From positions 45,801 to 109,800 of the forward strand of contig NW_019091446.1 of NCBI RefSeq assembly GCF_001949145.1: 64,000 nt of DNA, written 5' to 3'. The notes under the pieces are model-generated. The model saw only the letters and a program-made list of their open reading frames with translations. It was not told where the DNA came from and did no database searches. Positions 57,094-64,000 of the stretch are shown in pieces. The DNA comes from Acanthaster planci. Lineage: Eukaryota; Echinodermata; Asteroidea; Valvatida; Acanthasteridae. Position 1 is the first letter of the stretch. Each line of letters opens with the position of its first letter. The translations under genes and the position numbers were made by a program.

Positions 57094-60000
57094 ATGGCGG
57101 CTCTAGATGAGCCACTGTCCAAGAAGAAACATGACCAACAAGCAATCCAAAGGCTTTTCCTTTCGTTGGTGCCTCATTTACTCGAGGTCGAACACCAGAC
57201 GAGTAATGCGAGTTTCAGCACAGATTTTCACGAGCGAAACGCAAGACGACAACGGAGTGAAAGGCAAATTCGCAGAAGGCTTCAATCTCGAGTCAGCAAA
57301 ATGCGATCAATGTACATCCCATTTAAGCTGACCAATGGTAAGCCATGCCGCATGATCTGTGAGTAGCACTTGATTGAACCACGGACCATTTACCCAGGGA
57401 TGTTCAACTTAAGCTCAGAGCTGGTTCCGTGCGTGTTACGGCCGGCACAATTTCCAAGCAGAAATTAAGTTGGATTATGTCACACTTTCTCTAATAATAA
57501 AACATATATTCCACTACCACTTTGTTTTTTGTAATATTTTAAGTCAGGGTAGGCCTACACTCTTTCTAAAAATATGCTGCTCACGATATTTCATCCTATA
57601 CATTTTTAAAAATGTGTACCACAAAATTGGGGAATTTGCCTCATTAAAACTTGTTTCTCCTTGAAATTGATAAATGAAGATTTATTCGTCAAAACGAGTA
57701 GATTAAAGCACCATGTCGTGGTGTCATCTCGGCATAACCACGGCTGCACTGTACATGCTGCAACCCGTGTCATGTGGTCGCGAGTTTTTTCGAGAAAGTC
57801 AAGAGCACCTGCGGGGGTAATAATAATCCATAACATGCGTGGAACCAAGGTCGCACATGTGTTTGCAGTGGGGCTGCTCACGGTTGCACATCCCTGGGTA
57901 AATGGTCCGTGATTGAACTCAAGCTGGTTATGCCACTTGATCATGTTGGTCAGCTTTTGTTCATCCAATTGTGTCGATTTATTTCTTGACTCAACATGTT
58001 ATGGCGTTTGCTACGGCATGTTAAGTCCAGCCCTGATTGTCAGATTTGGAATCCACTGGCTCAAACAAATCTTGGCTAAAACAATTTGCTGATTATTAGA
58101 GTGTTTAACGCGTCCACCTGACAATTTTTGACGCGATGACAATCACCTGATCACACTGCATTGAGTGCATGTTTACTGCACATGCATTGGGTCAATGGCT
58201 ATCCACTGTATACATACATATATGTGTATCTACTCAACCAGTTTTAGGAGTGGGGGATACATCTCTGGTGCCAGGGTGCTGTTCACTGCATTGTGTAAGT
58301 GTAATAAGTGCAAAGTTTCGAGTATTGCCCTACTGACAGTGACAGCGGCATGCATGTATGTAGGCCTACATGTACATGTATGTGCACACCAATTACACCA
58401 AGAAACATGTCTATATAAGGAAAGGTGCCTTAACACTGAGGCATAGCCACCGGGGGGCCTTGGGGCACGTGTTCCCCACAAATTCCCGGTGCCTCCCAGA
58501 TGACCTCCCCCCCCACTAAAAAACGGATGAATGGATACTGAACTAGGCTAACAAAAGCTTGCCCCCAAAAACACACCACTGAAAGCTTGTGTCCCCCATA
58601 AGATGCCGGTGCCCCCCTCCCTTGAGTTCCTTCCCTCTCCCACTATTAAAATTCTAGATAAGCCTTATCTCAGGAAATTTTCAAGAACAGGCCCACAAGT
58701 TTTCTGTTATTTTCTTCCATTTTTGATTACGAATTTGATGACGTAATAAGGAGGCTCGATCTCTGCTGTATCAGTAGTATACAATGATATTGATGGCAAA
58801 TCATCCACAAAAATGCAAGTATGATGTGATGTAATTTATGTATTGGATTTCCCCATCTACTTATAGGCATAGCACACAGTCCCATTAGGTTCTGAATTGT
58901 TGGCATACGGAAAGGTTGTGCAAAAGTGATGATGAATATGCAAAATAATAAAAAGAAAAATTGAGGTATTTTTTTAATGTTTGAATCTGCAAAGAAAAGT
59001 AATCTATAAAAATCCAGTATTTACAAATATTGATAACTTTCTGTGAAATTGGTTGAGCTAATTGTGGAAATAGGTGGAATTCCTTGTGACCAAAGACCAC
59101 TCAAAGTAGTCAAACTATTTTTGGTCTGCGAACCAGATTAGATTAATTGCTTTTCATTTGCTTATTTTTATGCAAGGTTTAATCAACAAAATATAAGCAA
59201 GTAGTCAAATGCAAGATTTATTTACATGTAGTTTCTGAAACATCTTTACGATTCTTGTCATTTTTATGCCTAAAATTCAACTACAATGTGTCATTGTGTT
59301 CACAATATTTTTTGGAGTTTTAAACCAGTCCCTTGTGCCTTACTGAAAGGAAGCACATATCTTCAAAAAGTGTAAATCCAAGAGAAATATGTAATCAAAT
59401 ATTCAACACATCAGTTACTTGAGCAACAAAATAATACTTGAGGACTTACAAATGAATAACAGAAAAATTCCATTCTGTTTAAACCTTAGGATTAACACTA
59501 ACAGCTGGTGATGATCTCACCGCTGAAAGACGAGTGTGGGCGAGGGAAAGGAGCAGTATGTGGTGGGATGTTGTAGTCAAAGATCACTGGACTGACCAAG
59601 ACTGGATAGAAAACTTCAGGTACTTATTCTTGGAGGGTCGATGTAGGGACTTTTTGTTAGATGTTCAAGCAACTTTACTCCCTTCTTAAAAATTATGTGG
59701 CATTCTTTGAGCCACAAGTGTTTGGAAGGTCCATTTTTTGTCCACACAAGGGTGTTGTTGCCGAGTGGTCTTTTTTTTTAATTTCAACATTTCAACATTG
59801 CCCTACAAAGACACATAGATAGTACATTGCTATACTTTTTATCTATTTTTTTACTATTTATCCAACAGTACTTTAAGCACCCGTTATAGGATGCTTACAG
59901 GTGACAATGTACCTGCAGATAAGTTCAGTTTTAGGGGTGGGAGGAAAAACCCCAAGACAAATGCAGTGGGGAAAGCCATTAAATCAGACAGGGACTGAAA

Positions 60001-63000
60001 TCCCATTCCACATGCTAACTTGGGTGGGGTTTAAACCTGAGACATGTGAAATAGGAGACATGGGAAGTGACAAAAGTTCCACAATGCCAACCTGGCTCCC
60101 TGGGCTGTGTGTGAAGTGTGTACTATATACAGTTGTGGCTGCAATTTCTATGCAGTCCCTATACATGCATCTCCATGTATCTGTCTCCGTTAACCTTATT
60201 TTCAATAGTTTGGTTCTATTCTAAACAATGCCATGTCTCGCACAGTCTATTACATAGTTTCAATGGCCTTGACAGCTAAACTAAGTGCAAAAACTGAGCT
60301 TGCCTTAAACAAGCTGTGAGTTTTCTGCAACTTGTTCCTCTCAGCATTACAGGTATACATGTATGTGCACATTCAGTAGAAAAAAAAACTTGAGTATGCT
60401 CACACCTGTGTGAGACAATAGCAAGTGGTGTTGTCAAGTACTTGTACATTGTAGACACAATTCAAGGCAACAAGCTATTAATGAGGTGTAATAAATGCAT
60501 TCCTTTGTTATTGTTTGCCCATTATTAGTTGATTAGAGGTACTGGTGAAATACTTTACTGCAACACTGCAGAAGAAAAAATAGTAAAGTGGATTAAACAT
60601 TTTTTGCCCTATCCTTTTTTGCAACAGAATGACCAAAGCCACTTTCACATACATCTGTGAGAAGGTGCGTGATAAGATAACATACCACAACACTAACATG
60701 CGCCGGGCATTGCCAGTGGAGCAGAGACTAGCAATCACAATATGGAGGCTTGCTACCAACTGTGGATACCGCATCATAGGCGATTTGTTTGGTGTTGGTG
60801 TATCTACGGTTTGCACGATCATACAGCAGACATGCAAGGCGCTAGCATCATCTATGCAACAAGAGTTTCTGGTTTTACCCACCAAAGAGAAGCTTCAGGT
60901 AAATGTCCTGGACTTTCAATCCCTTATGCCATGGCATCTTCTTTTCAAAGAGCAGTCTGTATACACATTTTTGTTTGGATTTACAGTTCATTAGAATCTC
61001 AATGTGCATTTCTCCTTATTTTCTTGTTTTTCAAATTCCTCAAAGAGTCTTTGGGTTTGGGTTTTTAAGGCTTTAAAAACCTTCGCATAACAAAACGTCC
61101 TCGGATGAGATTTGGGAAAGAAAAGAAATCTTCAACAACATTCAGCAGCTAGTGGTCAAAGCCATGTTAAAGCCATGTACTGTGGCTTTGGAGGGCTTTA
61201 ACCACTAGCTGCCGGGGTTCCTTGTACTGGAGATGTTGCCACGTATTCATGGCTGGGGTGCACGGAATTGGGCCTTTATTCATGGCCAGAGTGACCAAAC
61301 TCGTAACTAAAGACCAAGCTGCTGGGACTAGCCAGTCAAGGTTCATATGCTGTCAGCACAGAGTGCTAGCATGAGCAGAGGTAATCACTCATTGTTTCAA
61401 AACAGTACCATTGTTGCCGCTGCCAGCACCCAGGGATTATCAACGGGGACTAAAATATTCCACTTCTCCAGCAATGAGCAATACAATACTGCTGCACGCT
61501 CGTGGAATCTGGCCACATTAGTAAAGACAACACTGCCATTCAGCAAAGCTGGGCCAATTTCTGGAACAAAGAGGAAATTATGCAACACTGGGTGGTGCTT
61601 GTATTTCTCAAATCTAGGGACTTCTAGTGATGATTTTTGGGAAGCCATGGTAAAATTCTTGCCTTGTATCTTTAGTGATGTCCTTTATTCTGGCTTGCCT
61701 TTCTTGAATCATGATCATTTTTATGACGTGCTCACTGCAGGCAATCGTTGATGGGTTCATGAATGACTACGGTTTCCCTCAAATGGGTGGTTGCATTGGC
61801 ACTTGTTACATTCCAATCAAGCGACCAGATTCAAACAATGCTCAGGAGTACATAACTGCCGAGGGTAATCCTGCTGTCATTCTTCAGGTAAGTTTAACAA
61901 AGTGCATGAAGTATTTGAACGTTAGAGACTATTACAAGCTGTACACATGAGTTAAGAGTGAGGTTGAGAATGAGTTTGCTTGTGAAGTACCCATTTTGCT
62001 GGGTCATTTCCCAAGACACTGTATGTATTCATTTCATGTCAGTATGTTGAAGTGTTACCACACAAAATGAGGATGTAACTGACTTGTTTATTAAACCCAT
62101 ACATGTACATGTATGTATCCATTACCATACCCATATATTCCTAAGAAATAGTCATGGCATTCATTACCATTAGCACCCTGTTCCTATTATAAGGAAACAA
62201 AGTCTACATTTTCGAAACAATTTACCTAAACAAGTTGGCGGTGATATCCTCTTTTATATCAGAAAGAAAAGAGGGAAGGGCTTTGGTTTTTGAGGGAAAT
62301 TATGGGGTAAAATGGCAGCGTAAAATGACGTGACACAGAGCTGTGAATGAAGATGAATTCGCGCATGTAGTCTGTTTCCTTGACCTGGAACCATAGAAGT
62401 TTTCAGGTCAAAAATTCAGTATTATCCGCAGTGGCTGGGTCGGGTAACCAGATGTGAAACAATGGCACAATACGGTTATCTTTCACTGAGCTCGGGTAAA
62501 AAAATTCTGGTTTTTTGGCTTACATATTGTCAAAATTTACCTAAACTAGAGCTACTAGGATTAAGGAATAGATCCTGAAGGTCTGAATGTTAGTTAGTTT
62601 AAAAAAATGGACTTTGTTTTCCTTATCATAAGAACAGGGTGCTAATGGTAATGAACACCATAGTTACTGCCATCTGAGTTATGCAAATAAATACAGCACA
62701 TGTATTGCAACATCACCGGCCTCCATTAGTTTTCATACAGGAAGCAAGCCACAACACTATACAAGACAGATGCATGTACATTTAACTGTAAATACTGTTT
62801 TCAAACACTGGAAAATCATCTATAGATATGTGTACATGTATATCTAGTGCCTGGCAAGATGTCAGGGCAAAAATATTCCATGTTTTTATTGTCCAAAGTA
62901 AATATAATTTTGAAGAATTTAATATTTACAGTTCCACTTAAAGATTTATGCACAGTTTGAATTTCCATATTCTGTGATAAATGACGAGGAATACGACAGC

Positions 63001-63680
63001 AAGAACCCTTTTATTGCAATTTTTCTCAACAAGTTAAAAACCCACACAATATTTGGTTTCACTTCTGTGAGGTCTAAAGTGAAACCGAGACAGTATAGAG
63101 AGGTTAAGTAATGGTACTTTCCTTGCTTTCTACCTCTGTGACCCGGGTTCAATTCCTGATTAGGTCAGTGTGTTAATTGGGTTCTCAGTCCCTTCCTGAT
63201 TCTGTGGATTTCCCTAGAATATTTGCCCAGCGTTTTCGTCCCATCTCTTAGAACTGAACATTTCTTTGAACGGTTTATAACTGACTGGGCTTTACCTGGT
63301 TAAAAACATCCACATAACAAGCACCACATTTGTTAACTTTAGTTTTCCTTCTTTAAGTGCTGGCAAGCAAAATTTTTGTTTGTACTTGTTTGTTGTTGCT
63401 TTTTAAATAGGGAATAGTGGATAACAAGGGGCAGTTCTTAGATGTCAGTGCTGGCTGGCCTGGATCAACATCAGAAGTACAGATTCTACAACAATCCCAC
63501 TTTTATGAATCAGTACGCAATGGAACGTTATTTCAAGCCAGTTCACTGGAAATTGAAGGGGAAAGCGTGCCTGTCGTGTTACTGGGAGGAGTTGGATACC
63601 CACTGCAGAAAAATTTGATGAAACCATTCGACGTGGAAGGAAGTGCTTTAACGGATTCACAGCATGTGTTCAACCAACAG
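57094..63680 (+). CDS. PIF/Harbinger transposase-derived protein (HARBI1-like), five exons in window, 3' part beyond the edge
   Basis: Exons in phase: 57094-57337, 59490-59619, 60628-60898, 61741-61887, 63411-63680 (donor gtataa), 354 codons, unfinished. Exon 1 gives a basic N-terminus (ARRQRSERQIRRRLQSR). Exons 2-3 give the family's WIENFRMTKATFTYICEKV and the helix-turn-helix-like GYRIIGDLFGVGVSTVCTII. Exons 4-5 begin the DDE_Tnp_4 nuclease: GGCIGTCYIPIKRP, GIVDNKGQFLDVSAGWPGS, VVLLGGVGYPLQKNLM. In active transposases and HARBI1 the first reads G-x-x-D and the second LLGD; here both Asp positions (235 and 324) are Gly, so catalysis should be lost. All junctions keep the frame and there is no stop over about 1.06 kb of coding sequence, which favours a retained host gene over a decaying element. 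The third acidic residue lies outside the window. Confidence 0.87.
57338..59489 (+). other. Intron 1 of the Harbinger-derived gene
   Basis: 2152 bp from gtaagc to accttag. It holds an inverted-repeat element (57372-57918) and a C-tract-rich patch at 58440-58620 with repeated ccggtgcc(c/t) text that looks like a worn mobile element. No nested gene. Confidence 0.55.
57372..57918. mobile_element. Element with 30-35 bp inverted ends in intron 1
   Basis: accacggaccatttaccc near 57378 is the reverse complement of gggtaaatggtccgtg near 57896, and the match extends to about 30 bp on each side. The 547-bp interior shows no transposase. It fits a nonautonomous TIR element. Confidence 0.6.
60899..61740 (+). 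other. Intron 3 of the Harbinger-derived gene
   Basis: 842 bp from gtaaat to cactgcag. It contains a short palindrome at 61145-61213 (gcagctagtggt opposite accactagctgc). The 134-codon ORF at 61347-61751 crosses the splice acceptor and has no recognised similarity. Confidence 0.5.
62149..62666. mobile_element. 518-bp TIR element in intron 4 of the Harbinger-derived gene
   Basis: Inverted arms of about 70 bp: ccattagcaccctgttcc near 62166 opposite ggaacagggtgctaatgg-type text (aagaacagggtgctaatggt) near 62630, and gaaacaaagtcta near 62193 opposite ggactttgtttt near 62609. There is no coding capacity. The ends read TAGTCATGG and CCATAGTTA. Class and target duplication are not resolved. Confidence 0.65.
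63075..63310 (+). repeat. tRNA-derived SINE-like element in intron 4
   Basis: A good polymerase III B box, ggttcaattcc (63146-63156), follows a tRNA-like segment (ttgctttctacctctgtgac) and is followed by a pyrimidine-rich tail (ctcagtcccttcctgattctg). The A box upstream is degenerate. This arrangement is that of tRNA-derived SINEs of aquatic animals. Confidence 0.5.
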
Positions 63681-64000
63681 GTATAATAGTACTGATCCAT
63701 TTTGGCTTTGTTGACTGTGCAAGATGGCAGTAGATGACTACATTGTAAATCTAGTGTTTAAATCACTCAACTCTCACTACTGTGGCCCACGTCCCTGGGC
63801 CTGAGCCACCTGGGTGGTAGTGTTGCTTGATTTTCTACTGTACCAGGCATTTCTCAAGGCTCTAGTCTTACACCCACTGCAAAAACATGTACTTTCAACT
63901 TGCCATTTTGTGACTGCCTATTATTTGGCACCTAAAATATTGGCACATGCCTTCAGCTTGACCGTATTGTAGGATGCTTCCTTCAGAGTGATGTGATGCA
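63681..64000 (+). other. Start of intron 5 of the Harbinger-derived gene
   Basis: Begins gtataa. No further exon is recognised before the window ends, so the C-terminal part of the nuclease domain must lie to the right. Confidence 0.5.

Noticed and set aside
61347-61751. 134-codon ORF between Harbinger exons 3 and 4
   Set aside because: It crosses the acceptor of exon 4 and joining it would break the conserved transposase frame.

Overview
The window is nuclear DNA of an animal, most probably a marine invertebrate (invertebrate deuterostome or cnidarian); the species cannot be fixed from sequence alone. The reasons are: genes broken by GT-AG introns; a TFIIH subunit typical of eukaryotes; secreted C-type lectin, saposin-type and fibrinogen-related (ficolin-like) proteins; an AT-rich, gene-poor background full of small fold-back elements and tRNA-derived SINE-like pieces; and very frequent TACATGTAC-type palindromes. 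A 485-base run of N (23072-23556) shows this is a draft assembly. Most open frames of 60-130 codons are chance; the real genes had to be assembled from exons by joining splice sites in phase.

Layout. 1-407: periodic array of paired GACGTC sites. 408-5560 and 10035-15070: two copies of a tandem duplication about 9.6 kb apart; the right copy carries an intact intronless C-type lectin + PAN gene (9353-10129), the left copy only its last codons. 14253-23071: mobile-element-rich block with an inverted repeat pair (14253-16055 against 22270-23071), a 163-bp fold-back element, an intact ORF for a His-Me finger endonuclease of the I-PpoI type (16966-17436), a decayed LINE gag-like ORF1 (about 18931-19580) and a 379-bp nearly perfect hairpin (19995-20373). 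24040-31025: GTF2H5 (TFIIH subunit TTDA) in two coding exons with a 6.8-kb intron full of inverted repeats. 33500-38369: five-exon secreted single-domain saposin-like protein. 38370-45514: long stretch without a recognisable gene. 45515-47846: four-exon secreted fibrinogen-related protein whose first intron appears to be GC-AG. 47847-57093: mostly noncoding, with the second copy of a fold-back element and a possible minus-strand terminal exon (55048-55301). 57094 to the right edge: multi-exon PIF/Harbinger transposase-derived gene (HARBI1-like), open through five exons, in which both catalytic aspartates visible in the window are replaced by glycine.

The genes do not form one pathway. Lectin/PAN, saposin-like and fibrinogen-related proteins are all secreted and of types often used in innate immune recognition or mucosal defence; GTF2H5 is housekeeping (transcription and nucleotide excision repair); the endonuclease and Harbinger-derived genes come from mobile DNA. 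The most unusual items are the nuclear I-PpoI-like ORF inside an inverted-repeat-flanked block, the non-catalytic Harbinger gene, and the GACGTC array.
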